Positions 26,840-34,034 of a stretch of DNA of 64,000 bases are shown here, piece after piece. The stretch lies in contig CAVXEB010000002.1 in NCBI GenBank assembly GCA_963760735.1, positions 248,001 to 312,000 of the forward strand, read 5' to 3'. How positions within the stretch are numbered: the first letter of the stretch is position 1; each line of letters opens with the position of its first letter. This DNA comes from CF-46 sp963760735 (GTDB lineage: Bacteria; Chloroflexota; Limnocylindria; Limnocylindrales; CSP1-4). A program made the translations under genes and the position numbers. The notes below the pieces were generated by a model, which saw nothing but the letters and a program-made list of their open reading frames with translations, was not told where the DNA came from and ran no database searches.

Positions 26840-28037
26840 ACTCCGCGCCCGCGACCGCGTCAACGTCCAGCACGGTCGGACGAAGGCCGGTTCGGTCCGG
26901 ATAGTCGCGCTCGATCGCGGCGCGGAGGGCGGCGATCCGGTCCGCCCGAACGAGGTTGACGGTCGAGCCGCCGAAGCCGGCGCCGGTCAGGCGGGCGGCG
27001 ACGACCCCGTCGACCGACGTCGCGATCTCGACCAGGGCGTCGAGCTCGGGTGAGCTCACCTCGAACAGGTCGCGGAGCGATGCGTGGCTCGCGGCGAACA
27101 GGCGGCCGACGGCGTCGAGATCGCCGGCCCGGAGCGCGGCCTCCGTCTCGTGGACCCGCAGGTTCTCCTCGACGACGTGCCGTGCCCGGCGCGCGGCGAC
27201 CTCGTCCATCCGCCCGCGGGCCGCGTCGAGGAGCTCCGGGGACACGTCGCGCAGCGATCGCACGGTCGGATCGATCTCGGCGATCGAGGCGACGGCCCGT
27301 TCGCACTCGGCGCGGCGCTGGTTGTACGCCGACGCCTCGAGACGGCGCGACGAGCCGCTGTGGCAGACCACCAGCCGGACCTCGGGCAGCGGCAGCGGCA
27401 CCGGCCGGACCTCGAGCGAGCGGCAGTCGAGGAGGATCGCGTGGTCCGTGACGCCGCCGGCGGAGGCGAACTGGTCCATCACGCCCGACTGGACGCCGAC
27501 GTAGCCGTTCTCCGCCAGGCGGCCGAGCCGCGCCCGATCCGCGACGGAAGCCCGCGAATCCGGTCCCAGCAGCGCCAGGGCGGATGCCATCTCCATCGCC
27601 GCGGACGACGACAGCCCGGCGCCCTGCGGCAGCGTGCTCGCGAGGAGGACGCGGACCCCACGCGTCGGCATGGCGGCCTCGCCGAGCGACCACGCGGTGC
27701 CCGCCACGTAGTCGATCCAGGTCCGGGTCGCCGGGCCGATCGCGTCGAGGTCGAACGCGGCCGACTCACCGGTCTCGTCGAGGGTCACGACGACGCGTCG
27801 ATCGTCGCTCGGGACGACCGCGAGCCGGATCTCGAGCCCGATCGCCGCCGGCATGACGAAGCCGTCGTTGTAGTCGGTGTGCTCGCCGATCAGGTTGACG
27901 CGACCGGGCGCGCGGACGACCTCGATCGCGTCGGTGCCCGCCGCGGCGGCGATCGGGTCGACGGCGCGAAGGCGCTCGCGGAGGCGCCCCGGGTCGAGGC
28001 GCCGCCCGGCCTCGGCGGGGTCCGTTACTGCGTCCAT
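26820..28037 (-). CDS. galK: Galactokinase
   Basis: The 405-residue GHMP kinase has the galactokinase signature GRVNLIGEHTDYNDGFVMP, the ATP-binding LPQGAGLSSSAAMEMA, and the C-terminal motif TGAGFGGSTVNLV. It phosphorylates galactose released by the two galactosidases to galactose 1-phosphate for GalT. ATG at 28037 follows the stop of the EamA gene by four bases, so both are probably on one transcript. The strand is opposite to the transporter operon, meaning the Leloir genes are split over three transcription units. Confidence 0.95.
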   Translation of the reverse strand: MDAVTDPAEAGRRLDPGRLRERLRAVDPIAAAAGTDAIEVVRAPGRVNLIGEHTDYNDGFVMPAAIGLEIRLAVVPSDDRRVVVTLDETGESAAFDLDAIGPATRTWIDYVAGTAWSLGEAAMPTRGVRVLLASTLPQGAGLSSSAAMEMASALALLGPDSRASVADRARLGRLAENGYVGVQSGVMDQFASAGGVTDHAILLDCRSLEVRPVPLPLPEVRLVVCHSGSSRRLEASAYNQRRAECERAVASIAEIDPTVRSLRDVSPELLDAARGRMDEVAARRARHVVEENLRVHETEAALRAGDLDAVGRLFAASHASLRDLFEVSSPELDALVEIATSVDGVVAARLTGAGFGGSTVNLVRADRIAALRAAIERDYPDRTGLRPTVLDVDAVAGAEFIDGTA

Positions 28038-28041
28038 CCGC

Positions 28042-28953
28042 TCAGCCGATCGCCAGCAGGAGCGCGCCGACGAGCACGATCGCGGACCCGCCGATCCGCC
28101 GCGCGGCATCGGCATTGCCGGTCGCCTCCCGCAGCCGGAGCGCTCCCCAGCCGGAGGCGAGCACGATCGCCGACTCCCGCAGGGGGACGACGGCCGTCAG
28201 CGGAGCGACCGTGTAGGCGCCGAGGATCAGGAGATACGCGGCCAGCGTGATCAGCCCGCCCACGGCGGCCCGGCCCCTCGAGAAGCTCGGGTCCTCCGCG
28301 CCGACGCCGGCGGCTGCGGTCGAGAGCGGCCGGTCGCCGCGGCGGCGGTACAGCCAGACATAGGTCCACAGGAACACCACGCAGCTGATCCAGATCAACG
28401 CAGCGTAGATCCACGGCGTCGTCCCCTGGACCGCGACCGAGTCGACCGCGGAGTACGACGCGATCGTGACCCCGGTGAGGAGGGCGAAGCCGGCGGCCCC
28501 CGAATCCTCGTGACCCCCGTCGCGGAGGTACTGCCAGGGTCGCTGCAGGACCAGGATCCCGACCAGCAGGCACGCGACGCCCAGGAACCCGGTCGGACCG
28601 AGGCGCTCGTCGAGGATGATCACGCCGATCGCCACGGCCAGCAGCGGTGCCGACCCCCGGGCGATCGGGTAGACGACGGACAGGTCGCCGCGACGGTACG
28701 CGGCGGCGAGGAACGCGAAGTACATCGCCTCGAGGAAGCCCGACACGACCGACAACCCGATCGTCGAAGCGGGCACGGCCGGGCGGCCCTGGAGGAGCCA
28801 GGCGACGAGGGCCGACGGGCAGAGGACGACCGCCGCCGTGGCCATGCCGACCGCCGCCGCCCGGAGTGGATCTCCGGCGGTCTTGAGCAGGACGTTCCAG
28901 GCGACGTGGAGCACGGCCGCACCCGCGACCAGGACGAACACGACGGGGTCCAC
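28042..28953 (-). CDS. EamA family transporter
   Basis: This 303-residue protein has about ten membrane segments in two EamA repeats, starting VVFVLVAGAAVLHVAWNVLLKTAG and including YPIARGSAPLLAVAIGVIILDE and the second-half motif TAVVPLRESAIVLASGWGALRLRE. The GTG start has no Shine-Dalgarno sequence but a TAGCAT box six bases upstream. It is immediately upstream of galK on the same strand. Export or uptake of a sugar-related metabolite is possible, but the family is too broad to say. Confidence 0.88.
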   Translation of the reverse strand: MDPVVFVLVAGAAVLHVAWNVLLKTAGDPLRAAAVGMATAAVVLCPSALVAWLLQGRPAVPASTIGLSVVSGFLEAMYFAFLAAAYRRGDLSVVYPIARGSAPLLAVAIGVIILDERLGPTGFLGVACLLVGILVLQRPWQYLRDGGHEDSGAAGFALLTGVTIASYSAVDSVAVQGTTPWIYAALIWISCVVFLWTYVWLYRRRGDRPLSTAAAGVGAEDPSFSRGRAAVGGLITLAAYLLILGAYTVAPLTAVVPLRESAIVLASGWGALRLREATGNADAARRIGGSAIVLVGALLLAIG

Positions 28954-28959
28954 GTCGGG

Positions 28960-28965
28960 ATGCTA
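28960..28965 (-). promoter_or_regulatory. Leaderless-type -10 box for the EamA-galK unit
   Basis: TAGCAT on the minus strand is six bases before the GTG at 28953, with no ribosome binding site between. Confidence 0.4.
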
Positions 28966-29017
28966 TCGGGCGGACGGGATCGGCTGCCCGCCGTGACGGC
29001 GTCGTACACCGGCTCGC

Positions 29018-29348
29018 CAGATCGTCGTCGGGTGTCGATCGGCCGGCCGTTCTGCTCAGGTCCCACCCAGATCGTCGCCACCGGTCGACGAGGCCGGTTC
29101 GACGGGCCGGATCCGAGAGCAAGGGACGTCTGCCGAGCGTGCCCGGCTCCCGCCAGGCATAGCCGCTCGCGCCTGATCGACCCGGGAGGACGATCTGACC
29201 GGCAATCCCGGGTCGCGGGCCGTGGCTCGACGGCGGACGACGATCTGACCGCGAATTCCAGGTCGCGGGCCGTGGCTCGACGGCGGACGACGATCTGACC
29301 GCGGAATTCCAGGTCGCGGGCCGTGGCTCGACGGCGGGCGACGATCTG
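29018..29348. repeat. 50-bp-pitch intergenic repeat array, copy A (inverted arms)
   Basis: CAGATCGTCG occurs at 29018 and 29068, and its reverse complement CGACGATCTG (first copy with one mismatch) at 29188, 29238, 29288 and 29339, so the pitch is 50, 50, 50 and 51 bases. Units 29198-29297 are near-identical 50-mers; the other units share only the core plus an upstream TCGAC. The pitch is not a multiple of three and no frame is conserved, so it is non-coding. A similar array lies at 47681-47920. The array fills much of the 441-base gap between the EamA promoter and the ABC exporter 3' end. Confidence 0.85.
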
Positions 29349-29360
29349 ACGAAGGCGGCG

Positions 29361-29389
29361 GGGCCGACGGGCGGACTGCCCGCCGGCCC
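29361..29389 (-). terminator. Hairpin after the ABC exporter operon
   Basis: GGGCCGACGGGC (29361-29372) pairs with GCCCGCCGGCCC (29378-29389) with one mismatch and a five-base loop, six bases beyond the permease stop on the minus strand. Confidence 0.7.
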
Positions 29390-29394
29390 GAGCC

Positions 29395-31092
29395 TCAGGC
29401 CCTCAGATCCCGCCTCCGGAAGCCCCAGGCACCCAGGGCCACGCCGCCCACCGCGAGAACCAACGACGCGACGACCCCCACCCAATCCCACTGGCCGAGC
29501 ATCGTGAACCCGTAATGGGACGTCAGCGCCAGCTGGTGGACGAAGTCCGGGAGCCTGAAGGCCGGGGCCAGGAGGTCGATGAGCCACGTCACGATCGCGA
29601 AGAGCGCCACGGCCGGCCCCGCCCAACTCGTCCGGAACAGCCCGCCGACCGCGACGCCGATGCCTCCGAGCGCCGCCGCGTACAGCCCGAGCACGAGCGA
29701 CCCGACCACCGGCTGCACGATGTCACCGCCGGCGATGACCGCCCCGACGGCGATGCCGAGCGCGGCAATGATCGTCACGACGACGATGCCGGCCATGATC
29801 GCGACGCCGCCGGACGTGACCCAGCGGATTCGCGACAGCGGCGACGCCAGCAGGAACTCGAGGCGACCGGATGTCTCATCGGAGCCCCAGACGGCGACGA
29901 GGGTCGCGGCGGCCAGCCCGGCCAGGATCAGCCCGAACTCGACGTAGAGCAGCTGCAGGAACCCGCCGACCGAGCGGATGTCGAACCCCGGAAACACCTG
30001 GTTGAGCAACTTGACGAAGTCGGTCGCCTTGCCCAGCTCATCGACGAACGACTTGCCGGAGCCCGCGATCGCCAGGCCGAACAGCCCGATTCCGATGCCC
30101 CAGGCGATCGAACTCGGCAGGTTCTGGCCGACCGCCCGGCCGGTGGGTCCGCGAAGGCCGACAAGGGCCCGCGGCAGGCTCGGCGTGGGAATGGGCGACG
30201 TGGCACCGATGTCGCGACGGGCGAACGCCTCGACGCCGACGGTGAACAGCACGAGCGCGACGAGCGCCACGGGCAGGAGCGTCACCCAGTCGAACTGGCC
30301 CGCCAGCGGCACGTGGTTCGAGGTCCAGCCGAACCAGGTGAGGTTCGCCAGTGGGGCGAGCGTCGGGATCGCCGCCTGGTAGCCGTTGACGATGAACCCA
30401 CCGAACAGGACCGCTCCGGCCACGCCGGCCGCCGAGCCCCGGCCGACGAACGGCGCGAGCGCGAATGCGACGGAGCCGGCAGCGATGCCGAGCAGGAACA
30501 GCCACAGGGCGTACCCGGCCGCCATCTGGACGGTGATTGCGTCGCCCGGGAGACCCTGGACCGAGCTCCCGACGAAGAGAAGGGCAACAAAGACGACGAT
30601 GGCGACGATCGCCTGGCCGGTCAGGTGGGCGAACAGCTTCTCGAGCGCGACGCGGCGTCGCGTCATCGCGCTCGCGGCGACGAACTCAAGGCTGCCGCGG
30701 CGTGCCTCGGTGGCCAGCGTCGCCGACAGCGCGAGGATCGCCCAGAGACTGGTGATCTCCGGGAAGAACGACCCGTACTTGTACTGGAGGTACCCGCCCA
30801 GCGTGCCGACGTTGACCGCCTTGCCGGCCAACCCCGCGAGGATCGCCGGGACAGCCGCCACGACGGCGACGAGCTGCTGGCGCGACGCCGGCGTGTTGAA
30901 CTCCTGGACGATCGCGTAGCTGACGGCGACGAGCGCCAGCCCCATGACCAGCGCAATGCCGATGACCGCGCGCCGCGAGTCGCGCATCGTCTTGCCGTAG
31001 ATGCTGCCGAACCCGTAGATCCTCGAGAACAGCGTCGGCCCCGTGATCGTCGGGGCCACCGGCGCCGGGCGCCGGCCAACTTCCGACGTCAT
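29395..31092 (-). CDS. ABC exporter permease (large ABC-2 type)
   Basis: This 565-residue membrane protein has about twelve hydrophobic segments arranged as two ABC-2-like halves. Examples are SLWAILALSATLATEARRGSLEFVAASAMTRRRVALEKL and the repeat-like WGSDETSGRLEFLLASPLSRIRWV; the E-x-G-x-LEFLLA pattern in both halves is typical of TylC/EFE-type exporters. ATG at 31092 is one base after the ATPase stop (TGACATG). It forms a multidrug or antibiotic-type exporter with the ATPase upstream. The substrate is unknown. Confidence 0.9.
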   Translation of the reverse strand: MTSEVGRRPAPVAPTITGPTLFSRIYGFGSIYGKTMRDSRRAVIGIALVMGLALVAVSYAIVQEFNTPASRQQLVAVVAAVPAILAGLAGKAVNVGTLGGYLQYKYGSFFPEITSLWAILALSATLATEARRGSLEFVAASAMTRRRVALEKLFAHLTGQAIVAIVVFVALLFVGSSVQGLPGDAITVQMAAGYALWLFLLGIAAGSVAFALAPFVGRGSAAGVAGAVLFGGFIVNGYQAAIPTLAPLANLTWFGWTSNHVPLAGQFDWVTLLPVALVALVLFTVGVEAFARRDIGATSPIPTPSLPRALVGLRGPTGRAVGQNLPSSIAWGIGIGLFGLAIAGSGKSFVDELGKATDFVKLLNQVFPGFDIRSVGGFLQLLYVEFGLILAGLAAATLVAVWGSDETSGRLEFLLASPLSRIRWVTSGGVAIMAGIVVVTIIAALGIAVGAVIAGGDIVQPVVGSLVLGLYAAALGGIGVAVGGLFRTSWAGPAVALFAIVTWLIDLLAPAFRLPDFVHQLALTSHYGFTMLGQWDWVGVVASLVLAVGGVALGAWGFRRRDLRA

Positions 31093-31093
31093 G

Positions 31094-31996
31094 TCAGGCA
31101 GCCTCTGCCGTCCCGCGCCCGTACTGCGCGAGGAACGTCTCCTCGAGCGACGGCTCGCGGCTGACGAAGTCGAGCAGGTCGTAGTTCGCGGCCTCCCGGA
31201 CGACCGGCGTGATCGAGCCCGAGACGCGCAGCTTCAGGACGTTGCCCTCGGCGGCGACATCGCTCACGCCGGGCAGCACCGTGAAGGCGCCGATCGGCGG
31301 GTCTCCGACGAACCGCAGCTCCACCTGGTGGTGGGCCAGATCGCGGAGCGCCTCGACGCTGTCGACCTTCACGAGGAGGCCGTCGCGGACGATCGCGACG
31401 CGATCGCAGGTCTTCTCGACCTCGCTGAGGATGTGGCTCGAGAGGAAGATCGTCCGGCCCTCGGACTTGGCCTCGCGGATGATCTCGTAGAACGTCTGCT
31501 GGACGAGCGGGTCGAGACCGGACGTCGGCTCGTCGAGCATCAGCAGGTCCGGCCGATGCTGGAGGGCCACGACCAGGCCGACCTTCTGCTTGTTGCCCTT
31601 CGAGTACTCCTTGAACTTCCGGCTGGTGTCGAGGTCGAGCCGCTTGATCAGGTCCGCCTGATACGCCGCATCGACGCCGCCGCGGAGGTTCGCGAAGTAC
31701 TCGATCGTCTGGGCGCCCGTCAGCTTGTCGTACAGGGCGAACTCTCCGGGCAGGTAGCCGAGGCGGCGATGGATCGCCACCGGGTCGACCGTGGTGTCGA
31801 TCCCGAAGATCGTCGCGCGACCGGATGTCGGCCGGATGTGGTCGAGGAGCGTCCGGATCGTGGTCGTCTTCCCTGCCCCGTTGGGTCCGAGGAAGCCGAA
31901 CGCCTCGCCCTCGTCGACCGCGAGGTCGACATCGATGATCCCGCGGTGGGAGCCGTAGCTCTTCGTGAGCTGCTCCATCTGGATGATCGCGGTCAT
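31094..31996 (-). CDS. ABC exporter ATP-binding protein
   Basis: The 300-residue ATPase has Walker A GPNGAGKTTT, a signature variant YSKGNKQKVGL, Walker B LLMLDEPTSGLDP and the H-loop SSH. A C-terminal extension (VELRFVGDPPIGAFTVLP, EPSLEETFLAQYG) is typical of drug exporter ATPases such as DrrA. GGAAGGA precedes the ATG. It lies 45 bases after the regulator gene and one base before the permease, so the three form one operon. Confidence 0.95.
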   Translation of the reverse strand: MTAIIQMEQLTKSYGSHRGIIDVDLAVDEGEAFGFLGPNGAGKTTTIRTLLDHIRPTSGRATIFGIDTTVDPVAIHRRLGYLPGEFALYDKLTGAQTIEYFANLRGGVDAAYQADLIKRLDLDTSRKFKEYSKGNKQKVGLVVALQHRPDLLMLDEPTSGLDPLVQQTFYEIIREAKSEGRTIFLSSHILSEVEKTCDRVAIVRDGLLVKVDSVEALRDLAHHQVELRFVGDPPIGAFTVLPGVSDVAAEGNVLKLRVSGSITPVVREAANYDLLDFVSREPSLEETFLAQYGRGTAEAA

Positions 31997-32041
31997 GGTT
32001 CCTTCCTGCCGGTTCCGTCCGGCGTCGTCGGCTGCCGACGT

Positions 32042-32521
32042 CTAGACGGCGAGTCGCTGCTTGTCCGCGGCGCGGTCGCGCAGGAACTGCCCGACGAGTC
32101 GGGGCACCTCCTGCTCGACGAACGTCATCACGTCGTGGAACTCCTGGAGGCGGGCCCGGGCCGACTCGGACCGATCGGCCGTCGCGGCGAGGCCACGCTC
32201 GGCGATCTCCCGCATCTGGCGGTAGATCGCTCCGGCACTGGCCAGCATCGAGTCGAGAGCCTCCGGCGGAGCGCTGAAGTACTCGCGCCGGTCGCCGGGC
32301 CGGGTGGTCCGACGGATGAGGCCTGCGGTCGCGAGGAGCCTGGCCGTCCCGCTGATCGCCCCGCGGCTCGCATGGAGCGCCGTGGCGACATCGGAGGCCG
32401 TCTGCTCCTCGGGTTCGCAGATGAGGAGCCAGCCCCACATCCGGCCGGCCATCGGCGTCATGCCGAGGGAGCCGAGGAACTGACCCATCTCCTCCACGAA
32501 CTGGGACTCGCCCGGTGTCAT
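32042..32521 (-). CDS. MarR/GbsR-like transcriptional regulator of the ABC exporter
   Basis: From ATG 32521 (MTPGESQFVEEMGQFLGSLG) the 159-residue protein has a winged-helix core (TASDVATALHASRGAISGTARLLATAGLIRRTTRPGDRREYF) and C-terminal helices for dimerisation, like GbsR-type MarR proteins. An in-frame ATG at 32557 would place the start inside the promoter, and there is no ribosome binding site for either, so a leaderless start at 32521 is preferred. It is first in the operon with the exporter and probably represses it. Confidence 0.85.
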   Translation of the reverse strand: MTPGESQFVEEMGQFLGSLGMTPMAGRMWGWLLICEPEEQTASDVATALHASRGAISGTARLLATAGLIRRTTRPGDRREYFSAPPEALDSMLASAGAIYRQMREIAERGLAATADRSESARARLQEFHDVMTFVEQEVPRLVGQFLRDRAADKQRLAV

Positions 32522-32528
32522 GCGCTGG

Positions 32529-32564
32529 ACTGTACGTCGTTCAGAAGATTCAGTCAATCCTGAA
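32529..32564 (-). promoter_or_regulatory. Consensus-like leaderless promoter with inverted-repeat operator
   Basis: On the minus strand TTGACT (32552-32557) and TACAGT (32529-32534) are exactly 17 bases apart, and the ATG follows the -10 box by seven bases. An inverted repeat TTCAG-N6-CTGAA (32549-32564) overlaps the -35 box, as expected for an autorepressor site; another TTCAGAA lies in the spacer. This is the clearest leaderless promoter in the window. Confidence 0.75.
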
Positions 32565-32760
32565 ACTTCGTGATAACGGAAGCCGCCGGAAGGCCGTTTG
32601 ATCGCCCATGCACCGGAGCACTCCTTGATCAGCTCCGGCGCCCTGATCGAGACCTGATGTGCCGCGAATCAGCCGGTCGGGGCCAACCGGCGGCCGTCCT
32701 CGAGGCCCCCAGCCGCCACCACTCGATCGAGCAGTCTTCGAGTGAGTATCTCGGAGTGGG
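32565..32760. other. Intergenic spacer downstream of the truncated aldehyde dehydrogenase
   Basis: A short stem GCCGGT/ACCGGC (32672-32677 with 32686-32691) about 70 bases beyond the stop at 32761 may terminate the minus-strand operon. No gene is seen. Confidence 0.4.
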
Positions 32761-33648
32761 CTACGTGCCGATCGGGTGCCAGACCGTCTTCATCTCCAGC
32801 CACGAGACGATCCACTCGGGTCGCTCGGCGGCGCGATCGTCGAGCCAGTCGAAGCGGGCATCGGTCACACCCGCCGGTCGGCGGGCGATCCGCTTGATGT
32901 CGTCGGCGGCGAGGAGCTCGGTCTCGCGCCGCATGTCGGCGGGGACCCCCCAGACGTCCAGGGCATCGACGTCGACGTGGGCCGCCAGGACCGGCACGAG
33001 CTCCTTCCTGAGCCCCGTCAGGACGTTGACGACGCCGGCCGGGACATCCGACGTGGCAAGCACCTCGGTGAGCGTGACCGCGGGCAGCGGCCGCGTCTCC
33101 GATGCGAGGACGACCACGGCATTGCCCGCGACGAGCGGCGGCGCGAGCCTCGAGACGAGCCCGAGAAGGGACGAGGTCTCGGGCGCCACGATCCCGACGA
33201 CGCCCGTCGGCTCGGGGATCGTGAAGTTGAAGTACGGCGCCGACACCGGGTTGGACGACCCGAGGACCTGGGCGATCTTGTCGGCCCAGCCGGCGTACCA
33301 GACCCAGCGGTCGATCGCCCGGTCGACAACGGTCTCGGCGCGACCGCCCCGAAGCCCCTCCGCAAGGGCGACCTCGGCGACGAACTGGTCGCGCCGGCCC
33401 TCCATCAGCTCGGCCACGCGGTAGAGCACCTGGCCGCGGTTCATCGCCGTCTTGTCGGCCCACGGCTGGAACGCCTTGCGCGCCGCCCGGACGGCTTCGC
33501 GGAGGTCCTTGCGCGACGCCCGCACGGCGTTCGCGATCGGGTCGCCGCCGGCCGACGAGACCACGTACGACCGCCCGCTCTCCGACCGGGGGAACGCCCC
33601 GCCGATGTAGAGCTTGTACGTCTTGCGAACGTCGATCCGGCCGGCCAT
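32761..33648 (-). CDS. Truncated aldehyde dehydrogenase-like protein without catalytic half
   Basis: The 295-residue protein matches the NAD-binding half of aldehyde dehydrogenases: LYIGGAFPRSESGRSY, then IPEPTGVVGIVAPETSSLLGLVSRLAPPLVAGNAVVVLASE, where the Asn-Phe of the usual PWNFP region is replaced. It stops before the catalytic glutamate and cysteine blocks, ending with a non-homologous WLEMKTVWHPIGT. It is not a broken gene: the frame is clean and the ATG overlaps the cupin stop (TGATG). In ALDH16-type enzymes a similar non-catalytic second domain is fused to the active one, so this may be a structural partner of the full-length ALDH two genes upstream. Confidence 0.85.
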   Translation of the reverse strand: MAGRIDVRKTYKLYIGGAFPRSESGRSYVVSSAGGDPIANAVRASRKDLREAVRAARKAFQPWADKTAMNRGQVLYRVAELMEGRRDQFVAEVALAEGLRGGRAETVVDRAIDRWVWYAGWADKIAQVLGSSNPVSAPYFNFTIPEPTGVVGIVAPETSSLLGLVSRLAPPLVAGNAVVVLASETRPLPAVTLTEVLATSDVPAGVVNVLTGLRKELVPVLAAHVDVDALDVWGVPADMRRETELLAADDIKRIARRPAGVTDARFDWLDDRAAERPEWIVSWLEMKTVWHPIGT

Positions 33649-34034
33649 CAGGGCGGCGCGTCGCGGCGGGGACGCGGGTCGTTGCCGTACTGGCGGGTCT
33701 CCGGGCGCTCGAGCAGGAGCGCGTAGGCGGGTCCGTCGGTGGCCATCGGCCGGTGGCGGGTGCCGGCCGGGATCACGTGGAGGTCGCCGGTCTCGAGGCG
33801 GACCGCCTCGGCGCGGTCGTCACGCTCGATCCGGAACGTTCCGGACCAGCACAGGAACAGCTCGTCCTCGTCGTGGGCATGCCAGGGGAACTCGCCGTCG
33901 AGCTTCGCCAGGCGGACGATCGCGTCGTTGGCGGTCACGAGATCGACCGGCTTCCACGGGACGGTGGTCCGGCGGACGGCCCCGGGGATCGAGACGACGT
34001 CGGGGCCGGTCGAGGCCGATGTCGGCGTCGTCAT
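33648..34034 (-). CDS. Cupin domain protein
   Basis: This 128-residue single-domain cupin has the two motifs WHAHDEDELFLCWSG and GDLHVIPAGTRHRP, with metal-binding histidines and a glutamate in the first and a further histidine in the second. It is wedged between two aldehyde dehydrogenase genes with one-base overlaps (TGATG) on both sides, so its dose is tied to theirs. It could be an isomerase, dioxygenase or sensor; no substrate can be read. Confidence 0.88.
   Translation of the reverse strand: MTTPTSASTGPDVVSIPGAVRRTTVPWKPVDLVTANDAIVRLAKLDGEFPWHAHDEDELFLCWSGTFRIERDDRAEAVRLETGDLHVIPAGTRHRPMATDGPAYALLLERPETRQYGNDPRPRRDAPP

Noticed and set aside
29188..29348. CRISPR array
   Set aside because: The unit is 50 bases, the spacers between cores are themselves repeated or decayed, orientation inverts within the region, and no cas genes are present.
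28025..29626. 533-residue minus-strand frame across the EamA gene and the 29 kb repeats
   Set aside because: It is antisense-like or frame-shifted shadow, rich in Arg and Gly, crosses the repeat array and a terminator, and matches no family.
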